Source: Lutraria lutraria (Eukaryota > Mollusca > Bivalvia > Venerida > Mactridae). Taken from it: DNA of 64,000 nt. The stretch covers positions 35,451,912-35,515,911 of the forward strand of contig OZ026848.1 in the NCBI GenBank assembly GCA_964023205.1. Direction: 5' to 3'. The notes under the pieces were generated by a model, which saw only the letters and a list, made by a program, of their open reading frames with translations, did not search any database and was not told the origin of the DNA. Positions 40,301-47,336 of the stretch are shown here, piece after piece. The translations under genes and the position numbers were made by a program. The stretch's first letter is position 1. Each line of letters begins with the position of its first letter.

Positions 40301-40618
40301 CCAATTCTTACTTTGACAAGTAGTTCATATCTTTGAAAGTATATTATGGTACTACATGTTAATAAAACATCTAATGGGACAATTTTCTTTCTTAGGAAAC
40401 CTGAAGAACTGATATGTACCTAACATTTTTATTTTAATCTTGAAAACTTTGCAGATATCACTGCATAATGGTAAGCTATCATTTCAAAATAAAGAAATAA
40501 AACAAACCTTAAATTTAGCAGTTTTATGACTGCATGATGAAAGTTCTCCTATTTCCTCACAAGTTGTAATACTTCCGGCTTCAGACGGTAAAGGGAAATT
40601 AAGAAATGTGCTCGCCAT
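4291..40618 (-). CDS. AAAS: AAAS (aladin, WD-repeat nucleoporin), 11 coding exons, 3' end missing
   Basis: Gene-level entry. Coding segments in transcript order are 40618-40508, 38029-37849, 33930-33839, 32923-32877, 32011-31826, 21556-21473, 14190-13945, 8977-8917, 6211-6021, 5384-5317 and 4354-4291. All introns are GT-AG and every phase joins without a stop, giving about 443 residues. The product matches human aladin as I remember it along its length: CFAWHPHT-like, [31 protein letters not shown] and [11 protein letters not shown] segments. In animals aladin is a beta-propeller protein of the nuclear pore, held there by NDC1, and its loss causes triple-A syndrome in humans. The human protein is about 546 residues, so roughly 100 C-terminal residues are absent and probably lie left of the window. 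No frameshift or internal stop was seen, so the gene looks functional despite ~35 kb of repeat-filled introns. Confidence 0.93.
4355..5316. other. AAAS intron 10, no other feature seen
   Basis: Unique-looking intronic sequence between exons 11 and 10. No transposon ends or tandem repeats were recognised. Confidence 0.5.
5317..5384 (-). CDS. AAAS: AAAS coding exon 10
   Basis: 68 nt, phase 2 in and phase 1 out. Acceptor tgtattgtag, donor gtaaat. It encodes (K)[20 protein letters not shown] then FQ, matching vertebrate [20 protein letters not shown], the last well-conserved propeller strand. Confidence 0.93.
5506..5950. mobile_element. hAT-like MITE, copy 1 (AAAS intron 9)
   Basis: Termini TAGGGGTGCAACGATAT and, inverted, ATATCGTTGCACCACTA. 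The interior is rich in 'tattgcaata'. The flanking octamers tttgtttg and ttaatttg agree at 6 of 8 positions, compatible with an aged 8-bp target duplication. No coding capacity. A relative lies at 33011. Confidence 0.75.
6021..6211 (-). CDS. AAAS: AAAS coding exon 9
   Basis: 191 nt, phase 0 in and phase 2 out. Acceptor caatattttcag, donor gtgagc. It encodes [32 protein letters not shown], then [19 protein letters not shown] and ADGSTNVK. The vertebrate counterpart is TGCWSPDGSRLLF with PLIYSLSF and DLSETTIQTPDGE. Open reading continues a few codons upstream of the acceptor, but homology begins exactly at it. Confidence 0.94.
6212..6542. other. AAAS intron 8, distal part
   Basis: Non-coding sequence between exon 9 and a modular repeat. 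It includes two related stretches (cacatcatct-taatgatgg at about 6344 and 6502), suggesting an old local duplication. Confidence 0.4.
6543..7331 (+). repeat. Modular interspersed repeat, family C, copy 1
   Basis: Left end acaagagggccaagatggcc and right part ggtgagctaaaat, followed by a 'gacagacagac...gactcctatatagcccc' tail. Internal monomers of about 155-165 bp each carry 'caagggcccataactctt' and 'gcccataatcgaacttg'. Other copies lie at 36655, 40768 and 43757. It sits in AAAS intron 8. Confidence 0.8.
7430..8826 (-). repeat. 21-bp telomere-like minisatellite, ~66 copies
   Basis: Unit in AAAS sense is TAGGGTAGGGTTAGATATTAC, with two main variants (ctaaccc versus atatccc on the + strand) that alternate irregularly. 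Because 21 is a multiple of three, a 428-codon open frame of (ISNPTLV)n runs through it, with no sign of being a gene. Lies in AAAS intron 8, ending about 90 bp from the exon 8 donor. Confidence 0.95.
8917..8977 (-). CDS. AAAS: AAAS coding exon 8
   Basis: 61 nt, phase 2 in and phase 0 out. Acceptor gttacatag, donor gtaaaa. It encodes (R)[20 protein letters not shown], parallel to vertebrate [20 protein letters not shown]. The exon lies between two minisatellites: 42-bp units on its acceptor side and 21-bp units on its donor side. Confidence 0.93.
9059..9404. repeat. 42-bp tandem repeat, ~8 copies
   Basis: Unit begins aataatagcccattacat and continues through ataatatacgtaatcaaag, period 42 (9061, 9103 and onward). 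Units differ only by gcccat versus gtccat. It is open in frames on both strands because 42 is divisible by three. Located in AAAS intron 7, about 80 bp upstream of the exon 8 acceptor. Confidence 0.95.
9405..10295. other. AAAS intron 7, no gene recognised
   Basis: AT-rich intronic sequence with no recognised element ends. Confidence 0.45.
10296..11597 (+). repeat. Modular interspersed repeat, family A, copy 2
   Basis: Nearly identical to 266-1563 over its whole length, with a constant offset of 10,030 bp until the right end, where 'cactttgt' is duplicated (11570-11585). Same ~146-bp monomers and same ends. Located in AAAS intron 7. Confidence 0.88.
11600..12908. repeat. 77-bp satellite, ~6 copies, split by a MITE
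   Basis: 'catttgatca'-type starts are at 11632, 11709, then 12614, 12691, 12768 and 12845, all in 77-bp steps apart from the MITE inserted at 11717-12613. The unit includes ttatatccgcgaatcatcag and tagacaaggatatgtaaaat. Located in AAAS intron 7. Confidence 0.93.
11717..12613. mobile_element. hAT-type MITE 'TAGGGCTGTCCCGATA', copy 1
   Basis: Terminal inverted repeats TAGGGCTGTCCCGATA / TATCGGGACAGCCCTA, with an exact 8-bp target duplication catttgat on both sides, as expected for hAT insertions. Subterminal regions are packed with 'cgatacgata' words and 'ccggtacgtaccggtac'. No transposase. It landed inside a 77-bp satellite unit. Confidence 0.92.
12909..13299. other. AAAS intron 7, no feature recognised
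   Basis: AT-rich non-coding sequence between the satellite and the next MITE. Confidence 0.4.
13300..13934. mobile_element. TA-flanked MITE, Tc1/mariner-type ends
   Basis: Ends CAGTGTAACTACTGAAATCC and, inverted, CAGCGTAACTTCTGAAATC, flanked by TA on both sides. The interior repeats 'aaattccggaa'-like words. Its end is about 10 bp inside the intron from the AAAS exon 7 donor. Non-coding. Confidence 0.8.
13945..14190 (-). CDS. AAAS: AAAS coding exon 7 (WD blades)
   Basis: The largest exon, 246 nt, phase 2 in and phase 2 out. Acceptor actgtttacag, donor gtatgt. It encodes two propeller strands: [18 protein letters not shown] with [11 protein letters not shown], then [19 protein letters not shown] and ATPSNMFR. 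These correspond closely to vertebrate SPVDAAIRVWDV and [20 protein letters not shown]. The intron side of the donor is occupied by a MITE beginning about 10 bp away. Confidence 0.95.
15020..16410. mobile_element. hAT-type MITE 'TAGGGCTGTCCCGATA', copy 2
   Basis: Same ends as the element at 11717 and alignable along its length. The exact 8-bp target duplication acaaataa lies at 15012-15019 and 16411-16418, inside the transposase start region. Longer than copy 1 because a TTAA-flanked element is inserted in it at 15643-16144. Confidence 0.95.
15643..16144. mobile_element. TTAA-flanked MITE (piggyBac- or Kolobok-type)
   Basis: Inverted ends AGGGGCATGCCCAGGAACTG and, from the right, AGGGGCATGCCCTGGAACTG, bounded by TTAA on both sides. 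The sequence is absent at the equivalent place of the sibling MITE copy at 11717-12613, which confirms insertion. 502 bp, non-coding. TTAA targets are used by both piggyBac and Kolobok. Confidence 0.85.
18177..19466. mobile_element. Iteron-bearing DNA element with 8-bp target duplication
   Basis: Flanked by tgaatgta at 18169-18176 and 19467-19474. Both ends are built from repeats of GGACAAAAGCTCCCC: five copies at the left, about eleven in the opposite orientation at the right, with variants such as ggacaatcgctctcccg. A ~110-bp inner part of the arms (18190-18310 versus 19200-19330) is almost identical. The interior is AT-rich without a convincing gene. The superfamily cannot be assigned by eye. 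Confidence 0.82.
20270..20545 (+). repeat. Family A fragment
   Basis: About two monomers of the family A repeat, recognisable by ttcatgaagatccaataaaa, gtgttcacgaggttttcc and gttgacctagtttttgacc. Truncated on both sides. AAAS intron 6. Confidence 0.7.
20888..21320. repeat. Interspersed repeat with AACCAGGTTTTC inverted ends, family D
   Basis: Begins aaccaggttttcaaggcttt and ends gtgaaaacctggtt. Inside are two ~140-bp monomers with 'gaccttgacNNNNctgacccc' and 'taccaagtttaNtcaagat' (around 20990 and 21132). Non-coding. AAAS intron 6. Confidence 0.65.
21473..21556 (-). CDS. AAAS: AAAS coding exon 6
   Basis: 84 nt, phase 2 in and phase 2 out. Acceptor ttccgtttcag with a strong pyrimidine tract, donor gtgatt. 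It encodes (Q)[18 protein letters not shown] then [10 protein letters not shown]. The vertebrate equivalent is SVLAVACQSCILIW and DPTSLSTR. The 54-bp satellite array lies about 65 bp upstream of the acceptor in the same intron. Confidence 0.93.
21621..30799 (-). repeat. 54-bp satellite array, 170 copies
   Basis: 9179 bp, that is 170 units of 54 bp head to tail, filling most of AAAS intron 5. In AAAS sense each unit could read [18 protein letters not shown], hence a false 3067-codon frame. Only two variable sites stand out: ccatac versus ccagac (32 units) and cttacag versus cttatag (3 units, at 22991, 24773 and 30605). Spacing of variants is always a multiple of 54 and shows block duplications. 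No indels were noticed. Each sense unit holds a gtaaga word resembling a 5' splice site. Confidence 0.97.
30800..31825. other. AAAS intron 5, proximal part
   Basis: AT-rich non-coding sequence between the 54-bp array and exon 5. No element ends recognised. Confidence 0.5.
31826..32011 (-). CDS. AAAS: AAAS coding exon 5 (first WD blade)
   Basis: 186 nt, phase 2 in and phase 2 out. Acceptor atatttcag, donor gtatgt. It encodes [28 protein letters not shown], then [14 protein letters not shown]. It matches the vertebrate blade with FAWHPHTNKF and LKHRLQRNVASLAW. Between DLAPSLKH and LKHKLQ there are about nine extra residues (TELVPVLKH) that look like a local tandem duplication; the frame stays open. 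Confidence 0.92.
32038..32423 (+). repeat. Family A-related fragment
   Basis: Begins aacaagagggaaatgatgac and has two or more ~145-bp monomers with 'tttgacctagtgacctaat'. Its right end is replaced by the 20-bp minisatellite. AAAS intron 4. Confidence 0.65.
32424..32870 (-). repeat. 20-bp minisatellite next to exon 4 donor, ~22 copies
   Basis: Unit on the + strand is atattcaacaactaacagtc with variants cctaac and cagtt. The last unit runs into 'atattcaacaacttaccaat', where 'acttac' is the AAAS exon 4 donor in complement, so the array begins only a few bases into intron 4. Confidence 0.95.
32877..32923 (-). CDS. AAAS: AAAS coding exon 4
   Basis: Small exon of 47 nt, phase 0 in and phase 2 out. 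Acceptor tgcctttcag, donor gtaagt. It encodes [15 protein letters not shown](W), matching the vertebrate SEDLIAEFAQVTNW helix just before the first WD blade. A 20-bp minisatellite starts almost directly after the donor, in the intron. Confidence 0.9.
33011..33461. mobile_element. hAT-like MITE, copy 2 (AAAS intron 3)
   Basis: Same family as 5506-5950: TAGGGGTGCAATGATAT at the left, tatatcgtgcac at the right (the last few bases lost). Exact 8-bp target duplication atacatac at 33003-33010 and 33462-33469. Overlapping small open frames are incidental. Confidence 0.85.
33705..33795 (-). repeat. tRNA-derived SINE fragment
   Basis: On the minus strand, 'tagcctggccggttagctg' resembles an A box and 'gaggttgtgagtcagaaacc' a B box, about 30 bp apart, with a tRNA-like arrangement. 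It lies just downstream of AAAS exon 3. The frame joined to exon 3 hits a stop, so it is not an AAAS exon. Confidence 0.5.
33839..33930 (-). CDS. AAAS: AAAS coding exon 3
   Basis: 92 nt, phase 1 in and phase 0 out. Acceptor ttttcttccag, donor gtaagt. It encodes [18 protein letters not shown] then [13 protein letters not shown]. The RW-SLHGSxFPHL block is diagnostic of aladin, and vertebrates have RWASSLHGSLFPHL here. Confidence 0.93.
33931..34873. other. AAAS intron 2, proximal part
   Basis: Non-coding sequence; no repeat ends recognised. Confidence 0.4.
34874..35914 (+). repeat. Modular interspersed repeat, family E, copy 1
   Basis: Left part ctagaactatcactaaaggt and right part 'gaatccaatatagccccca...gggggtataatt'. 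Five internal monomers of about 150-165 bp are marked by 'acaaagggccataactca' at about 35043, 35192, 35348, 35509 and 35675. A shorter relative is at 58832. Confidence 0.8.
35915..36654. other. AAAS intron 2, no feature recognised
   Basis: AT-rich non-coding sequence. Confidence 0.4.
36655..37325 (+). repeat. Family C repeat, copy 2
   Basis: Lacks the 'gagggccaagatggcc' start but aligns from 'gctcacctgNgaac' through three to four monomers with 'aagggcccataactcttgaa', ending aaaagctcacctgatg. Confidence 0.75.
37430..37535. mobile_element. Possible 106-bp TA-flanked mini-MITE
   Basis: CAGTGCACAAT at the left and TTGCACTG at the right, each next to TA. The arms match only 8-10 bases, and 'caacctctcaa' words repeat inside. 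Confidence 0.4.
37849..38029 (-). CDS. AAAS: AAAS coding exon 2
   Basis: 181 nt, phase 0 in and phase 1 out. Acceptor is tttcaacag, donor gtatat. It encodes [17 protein letters not shown], a linker, then [18 protein letters not shown], which parallels the vertebrate segment containing WKRCINIWRDVGLFGVL. A second in-frame acceptor six bases downstream (cagtttcag) could drop two residues (a NAGNNNNAG-type choice). The conserved helix-like WLDMGL region precedes the propeller. Confidence 0.9.
38030..38754. other. AAAS intron 1, distal part
   Basis: Non-coding; no element ends seen. Confidence 0.4.
38755..39752. mobile_element. Pogo/Tigger-like MITE (AAAS intron 1)
   Basis: Ends CAGTAAAACCCCGATTATTC and, from the right, CAGTAAAACCTCGCTTATCC, flanked by TA. 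Words 'attcggataat' recur at both ends. It contains an internal 46-bp direct duplication (gataaattccgtactgtccg at about 38858 and 38904). Non-coding. Confidence 0.85.
39753..40507. other. AAAS intron 1, proximal part
   Basis: Non-coding; nothing recognised. Confidence 0.4.
40508..40618 (-). CDS. AAAS: AAAS coding exon 1
   Basis: Starts at ATG (40618-40616) and encodes 37 residues beginning [16 protein letters not shown], then donor gtttgt in phase 0. The length and composition resemble the short N-terminus of vertebrate aladin before the PVLQL-like region. Immediately upstream of the ATG the minus strand reads ttttatatcacaggta, which looks like a 3' splice site, so a separate 5' UTR exon further right is likely. 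No in-frame upstream ATG was preferred. Confidence 0.8.
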
Positions 40619-40767
40619 TACCTGTGATATAAAATAACAACAAATAAATACTCATTAGACATCTAAAAGTGATAACAAGGACTCACAAATTTTAATTTTG
40701 GTAAATTTGACGCAAATGATAAGAATTTAAGATGACTAAACTTAAACAAAACTGAGATTAATTTTAA

Positions 40768-41590
40768 CAAGAGGGCCAAGATGGCCCTTGATTGCTCACC
40801 TGAGAACAAAGGCACTATACTTAATGACCAGATAATATAGTTTCCATCTCGTATTTCCTATATTTACGTAGATTTTGAGATCAAAACTAACGAATGAACC
40901 AATGAAGGTATAATACTGTTAAACAAGCTAAAACGTAGCAAATTTTCTGATCCAAGGGCCCATAACTCTTGAAGTTGTGGTCCAATTCCACCCATAACTA
41001 AACTTGTTAAAGACCGTAAGGTGATTAGGATTGGTGAATAAATGAAGGCGCTAGAGAGTAAACAAGCTAAAATATAGCAACTTTTCTAAGTCAAGGGCCC
41101 ATAACTCTTGAAGTTCTCGTCCAATTCCACCCATAATCGATCTTGTCTATGATCTTTTGGTTATACACATTTACTGAAAATATGATTAGGATTGGTGAAT
41201 AAATGAATGCGCTAGAGTGTAAACAAACTCAAAAATAGCAAAATTAATTTACCTAAGTCAAGGGCCCATAACTCTTAATTTCTGGTCTGATTTCGCCCAT
41301 AATCGAACTTGTCCAAGATCATTTGGTTATACACATCTACTGAAATATGATTTGGATTGGTAAATAAATGAAGGCGCTAGAGTGTAAACAAGCTAAATAT
41401 AGCAAATTTTGTAATTCAAGAGCCCATAACTCTAGAAGTTATTGTCCGATTTTGCCCAGAATCGAACTTAGCCGAGACATTGTGGCCATATACATTGTGA
41501 GCAAGTTTAATCATGATTCGTTAAGAGCTGCGGTTGCTAGAGTGTAAACAAACTAATCGTGGACGGACGACGGACATTCAACGATCCTAA
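40768..41590 (+). repeat. Family C repeat, copy 3
   Basis: Full left end (aacaagagggccaagatggc), five monomers with 'aagggcccataactctt', ending 'gacggacattcaacgatcc'. It lies 150 bp upstream of the AAAS ATG exon, so it may sit in a 5' UTR intron or the promoter region. Confidence 0.8.
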
Positions 41591-41853
41591 AAATCAATCA
41601 AAATTAATCTCTTGCAGCGGAATAACGATATGAAATGTCTGTTCATAATTTCTTGTTTGACAGATGGAAAAAATAGCCTTGACACCGGTTTGGAGTAAAT
41701 GCCGATCGCCCGGTTCTCTCCGTGAGCTGCGAACAACTACTATCAATTGGACAATACTTAATCAAATTTACTATTCGTACTTATAGCATACATTTTACGA
41801 AAAAAATAGATGTGAAATGGACATAGTTATCATTTGAGAAATTAATGGAGGTA

Positions 41854-42829
41854 CAGTCAATCTTGTATTAAGCGACCGCCCAAGGGAAAGACCAAAAGTG
41901 GTCTCTTAATACAACAGTCTCTTAATACAAAAACTGAAGTTTCCGATAGTTGAACTATACCTAAAGTACCAGCCTTGTTTCATTTCATGTATGTTTTATT
42001 GCAGAGCACTTTTATTGTGAGTAGGTGTCCAACTGTGTTACAAATAATAGTAATTGGTGAAAAGATTGGTCCATTTTATCCGTGAGAAAAACAATACAGA
42101 CAAATTGAATCTATTTTTTTACCGGAGAAGAAATTTGTCAAATGTGAAACAAGGGAAGTAAATCATTTTTCATAGCGATGGTCTAAATACCCGTACAATT
42201 CCGTACTTTTCATGGATTTCATTGTCGAAGACGCGAGTTTGAAAATCAACAACAAATGTTGCTGATTGTGCCGTTAATTACGATATCCTCATGGTGTTGA
42301 GAAGTATGAATACTTGGGTTGAGAAATTAATTGGTGTTTTGATACAAAAGTCATTATCACGCTTTCGTAAAACTTACGTAACGCAAAGTTACTGTAAACA
42401 AAAAATGGCGCGGTTTTCTTCAATGTCTCTCGTCATTTATTTTGCTAAAAACTATTTTTTTACACTCATAACAATAATTTTCCCAAGGCTTTCCAATGAT
42501 ACAACATGTATTTTACCCGAGTCCTACACTCTAGTGCTCTATGCATACACGAGTGGTTACGGTCATGTTTTTCACACGTTCGTCAGGTGTTAATTATGTC
42601 TGTGTTTACAATTCACAATCTATGGGAATTAACGGTTTGATGTGTCAAACGGTCGCTTAATGAAAAGATCTGGCGGATTTTGTCGACATATTGGCAGTCG
42701 CTGGTCGCGTTGAGCAAAGGTCGCTTAATACATTAAAACATAGTGCAAAAACGCTCGAGGGGATTTTTTAAGTGGTCGCTTAAGAAAAAGGTCGCTTGAT
42801 ACACGTGGTCGCATGAGCAAGATTTACTG
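41854..42829. mobile_element. TA-flanked MITE 'CAGTCAATCTTG'
   Basis: Ends CAGTCAATCTTGTATTAAGC and, from the right, CAGTAAATCTTGCTCATGCG, flanked by TA. Words 'ggtcgcttaata' recur near both ends. The 100-codon open frame within has no recognisable content. Confidence 0.8.
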
Positions 42830-43756
42830 TACTTAATATTTATACTCGGATTAGCCGTGTCGTGAAACCTGTAAAACGGCCCGGTCTGGCATTTATCCAG
42901 AATGTTCTCAGATCTATGTTTATCATTTTCGGTTTGCTGTCGTCTGTTTCAATTACATATTCAGTTACTTAGCTGTTTTGAACTCCATTCTCACCTGATA
43001 CAATTATTGTGACAGCTTACAAGCTTTAAGTATGCATTACTATGACACTGTTACTGTCAATAATAAAGTTGTTCATTGACAACCTTGAAGAGTTTTAAAA
43101 TGGTGTAATGTCATGAAGGCATCTAATGCTTCAGAAATGAACATTAGGTTGTATATTTGGCTGTTTATATTATCAAAAAGGCTCAGTAAGTGTTTGTATA
43201 ACTACTATATACATTTACTGTTTCTACTGTGCTTTTTCTAGCAAGTAGTGGTAGGACGAGTGACATCAAGGGCAGAACGAGTGGATTTTATGTCACTTGT
43301 CCTGCAGGACGAGTGCCCCTCAAAATATTTTTCATGCCCTGATCATGTATTAGTCCACAGACAACCATTTTGTGGAGAACATACATTTAATTCTCTTACG
43401 AATACTGACTTTGCAGGTTTCTTTTGGAAATGACCAGCAACGTAAAAATTTCACATTGTGATAACTACAAATTTATAGTACTAAAACCCGTACCCGGTAA
43501 CTATACTGGTCTACTCCTCGGCACCCTCTCCTACTCATTGGGAAGCTTTGTCGAAGAAATTAATTGTCATTTATTCGTGTTTTTTATGATAATTTCTTGT
43601 TTTCTACTCACAGAACATAATTTCAAGGACAATTTATCAAAATTCACTAGTTTTTTCTCAAAATTGAAGTACTTTTCAAGGAGTTTTCAGCAGTGCCAAA
43701 TTTAAGTACTTTTCAAGTACTAGGGATCAAATTCAAGAACTTTTCAAGGCCTGTGC
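42830..43756. other. no gene recognised
   Basis: Non-coding sequence. 43660-43750 carries a phrase 'tacttttcaagtactaggg' typical of repeat debris. Confidence 0.35.
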
Positions 43757-44152
43757 AAACTATGTAAAATATAACAAATTTTCAAAGTCAAGGGCCAAAT
43801 ACAAGTTCTGGTCCGATTCCGCCCATAATCAAACTTGTCCAAGGACTTTTGGTTATACACATTTACTGAAAATATGATTAGGATTGGTGAATAAATAAAG
43901 GCACTAGAGTGTAAACAAGCTAAATATAGCAAATTTTCTAATTCAAGGACCCATAACTCTAGAAGTTATTGTCTGATTATGCCCATAATCCAACTTGGCC
44001 GAGACATTGTGGCCATATACATTGTGAGCAAGTTTGACCAAGATTTGTTAAGAGTTGTGGATGCTAGAGTGAAAACAAACTAATTGTGGATGGACGACGG
44101 ATGACGGGCATTCATCGATCCTAATCTGATGAATCAGGTGAGCTAAAAATTA
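43757..44152 (+). repeat. Family C repeat, right-end fragment
   Basis: About two monomers plus the 'gatcctaatctgatgaatca' and 'ggtgagctaaaaatt' end. Confidence 0.75.
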
Positions 44153-44790
44153 ATGATAATTTACAATTTCATACTAATAAATCCCTTTACAAATAAAATC
44201 ACAAGCCATTTCCATGAACGAATATGCTATTTTTTCTATTTTTCTATTTTTGAAATGTAAAAGTTTTCTCCCATATGTATACATATCTGTAGTGCGTGTT
44301 TTTTCATTAAAAACGTCACAAATAAACTACTTTTCCGACCAAAACTTCACCAGTGTACATAAAATGTAATATTATACGATATTTAACCATTTTATATTAA
44401 CTAAACCCTTCAAAAAGAAAACTACAAGCTATTCCCAAGAACAAATGATATTTTTGCAAAAATAGCTATTTTTGGATACACTGCTTTCAGATATCGCATT
44501 TTATACAATATTTTTGTAAAATATCTTCAATGTGCATATTTTAACGCTCAAATGATTTAATTTGTTCTGAATAATAAGGAATAACTGTTTAAATGAGAAT
44601 AATTCATAATCAGGGTTGCGTTGCCTTTTAACCTCACGGAAACTGGTTACTCGAGGGTATCCTGGTTTCTTATGTTTTCCGACAGTGCAAGCATATTTCG
44701 CCCGGTAAATAAACGGACGTTTATTGCATGCACAATTTGACATGGAAATAATTACTAACATTTAGATTTCTACATAGAATACCGATTTCT
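44153..44790. other. no gene recognised
   Basis: AT-rich non-coding sequence. Confidence 0.35.
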
Positions 44791-45236
44791 AAGCAAATCA
44801 ATAGAGTATTGACCTTTTTAGAGCCGTTTCATGAAGGCAACCATTTTTGTTTTCCCACTCAGTGATGTTACATGTTTTTTAAGCAAATCAATAGAGTATT
44901 GACCTTTTTAGAGCCGTTTCATGAAGGCAACCATTTTTGTTTTCCCACTCAGTGATGTTACATGTTTTTTAAGCAAATCAATAGAGTATTGACCTTTTTA
45001 GAGCCGTTTCATGAAGGCAACCATTTTTGTTTTCCCACTCAGTGATGTTACATGATTTTTAAGCAAATCAATAGAGTATTGACCTTTTTAGAGCCGTTTC
45101 ATGAAGGCAACCATTTTTGTTTTCCCACTCAGTGATGTTACATGTTTTTTAAGCAAATCAATAGAGTATTGACCTTTTTAGAGCCGTTTCATGAAGGCAA
45201 CCATTTTTGTTTTCCCACTCAGTGATGTTACATGTT
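44791..45236. repeat. 90-bp tandem repeat, 5 copies
   Basis: Units start 'aagcaaatcaatagagtatt' at 44791, 44881, 44971, 45061 and 45151. Copies are identical except one base (catgattttt at about 45051) and the diverged last end. On the minus strand each unit reads a short frame atggttgccttcatgaaacg followed soon by a stop. Confidence 0.95.
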
Positions 45237-45739
45237 TTCGACAGTTTTCATTGGTCGATAAAAATAGCGATACGGGGTGGTTAAAAAGTAAAAAAAAACA
45301 TTTTTTCTCAAAAGCAAAGTTCAGTCAGTGAGTTCAACGAATATTGGAAATTAAAACGCACTTTTCACTAAAATACTGGTCAACTTTATTAGCAAATATG
45401 ATGCACTTTCGGCAACTTTTCGGTATGTCTTTCCATAAAAAAATCAACAAACTATTGTTAAACCTTGTTTTACTGTTCATTGTCACCCTTTCTAAATTTC
45501 GTTAAACAACAAACAGTAACGATCCCAGCGTAAAATGATAAGTCACAATTTAATTTCATCTAATCCATTAAAAACTTATCCGGAAGTAGAAATTCACTAT
45601 CCCCAAAATCAAAATCCTTACCACTTAAACAAATTACAAATTGATAGTTGCAAAGAATTATTGTGATATTTCGTCTGGTACTGAAGTTTATGAAAGACAT
45701 TGGTAAATGTTGCATTGCGTCATTTAATTACGTCACAGC

Positions 45740-46010
45740 TTTCTAAAAATAGTTATGGGTGGATTGAGAATAGTCATAAGCAACAACTGTAGAAGTATGA
45801 AAGTGTTCTAGCAAGCGGTATTGGTGCTAGACGAAAGTGTAAAATCTACTTAACCTGGTACAGAATCATTCTAAGTCCAAATTAAGTCAAGGCCAAGGTC
45901 AAAGTGGGATTTCTTGATACGGGTGCATTGAGAATGATCATACACAACAACTGTAGAAGTATATTTTACTAAGATTGGAATCCAATACTGTCATAGGTGG
46001 CAAGCAATCG
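45740..46010 (+). repeat. Imperfect direct duplication, ~180 bp
   Basis: The phrase 'caacaactgtagaagtat' and its surroundings (gattgagaata/gatcata) occur at about 45750 and 45928. Probably two monomers of another interspersed family. Confidence 0.5.
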
Positions 46011-46369
46011 TAAGCTAAACCTACAAGTATCCTAGATTTGCAACACTCACGTATACATCGTTTTCACATAATTGTAAATCTCTAGCATGCTGAAATGCAA
46101 CGCTACAAAGTCAACTGTTGGAAAATAACAGCAAGTGACGTAACAACAACAATATAGGAAGGAGAGTACATCAAAAACTAATAAGCTGATTCTACAGATT
46201 GCTGCGACATGTATGTAAATGTGCCTCTTTAGTGAATTTGGGTGATAAGCGAGTTTGACATAACAAGATTCAACTGTAGTTATCAACAATCAAAGCATAT
46301 ATGTGCGAAACGTTAGCTCACACTGACGGCAATAAACCTCATTGACAAACCCCTAGCAGTGCCCCATGC

Positions 46370-46474
46370 AAATACCGCGGTATTACCGGAAGCGGGAAGT
46401 TTGAAAGTAGGTTAAACATGGCCGCCTACAACATCTTCGATAAACAAACAGATGCAGACGAAAATGATTTTATT
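46370..46474 (+). promoter_or_regulatory. Candidate promoter / first-exon remnant with short ORF
   Basis: A CCGGAAGCGG motif (ETS-like) lies about 30 bp before AAACATGGCCGCC, a good translation start context. The ORF from 46418 reads MAAYNIFDKQTDADENDF, then IDIEL and a stop. It is acidic and looks like a protein start, but no donor is clear before the stop and no match was recognised. A transposon lies 80 bp downstream. Confidence 0.3.
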
Positions 46475-46557
46475 GACATAGAATTATGAATAAGGTGCAA
46501 ATGCACATTGCCAGTAGCAGAAAATTAAGAGATACGGCTTTCTTTCATAACGGCATT

Positions 46558-47232
46558 CAGGGTTTGACACTAAGTTTTTTTTCTAGGGATCCCAGAGGAC
46601 CCCCAGGTTTTAAAACCAGGGTGTCCTCCTCATTTTCAGGGGGTCCTCCAAGTAATAAACAAAATTGATTTTTATAGTCTGTAGTTTAAAATTGTCACAT
46701 ACAGTGACAAATGTTCCTGTATCTTCGTATTTCTTGCAGACGCTACAGGTCATAACATTTTCATTAAATTGTAGCCACTTGTATTCATATTTCCAAATTT
46801 TTGGAACTTACGATTTCGACGTTTTTGATCATACTCACGTTGAGTGTTAAGTCGTTCTTCTTCAGTTTTACACTTCTTTCGTGGCGGTGAAACAGTATCA
46901 AAATATCGCCACATGATTTTGCGTAAGTCGCGAAAACCGATTACGAGTCCGTGTCACAAGGCACTTACAGCATTATGTACGAATCGAATGTGATTTCGAA
47001 CCGAATTGAGGACGAAAACTGTTGCTACTTTCGCTTTGGATTTACGACTTTATATGCGCTTTGAAACAGATTGATTGTATATGATGTATAGGAAACAGTT
47101 TTACTAACTTTCTATAAATGATTTGCACTGAAATTGGGGATCCCGACGGAATCCCAAACCCAGATTAAGAAGGATTCCTCCCCAAAATCCGGGATCCTCG
47201 GAATCACGGGATCCCGTTAGTGTCGAACCCTG
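46558..47232. mobile_element. DNA element with CAGGGTT ends and 6-bp target duplication
   Basis: Ends CAGGGTTTGACACTAAG and, from the right, CAGGGTTCGACACTAACGGG, with ggcatt directly repeated on both sides (46552-46557 and 47233-47238). The interior has 'gggatcc' and 'gggtcctcc' words near the ends. Six bases is unusual for hAT (8) and is reported for Dada-type elements; unassigned. Confidence 0.75.
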
Positions 47233-47336
47233 GGCATTTAGTTGGAGAAAAACTTTTGAGAACACCCTGTACAAAATTTTGTTCAGACCACTTAACTAGC
47301 GGAAAAGGTTATGTTTACTGCAGATGTGCACATATT

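Noticed and set aside
42291..42593. 100-codon frame
   Set aside because: Lies wholly inside the TA-flanked MITE 41854-42829 and has no recognised domain.
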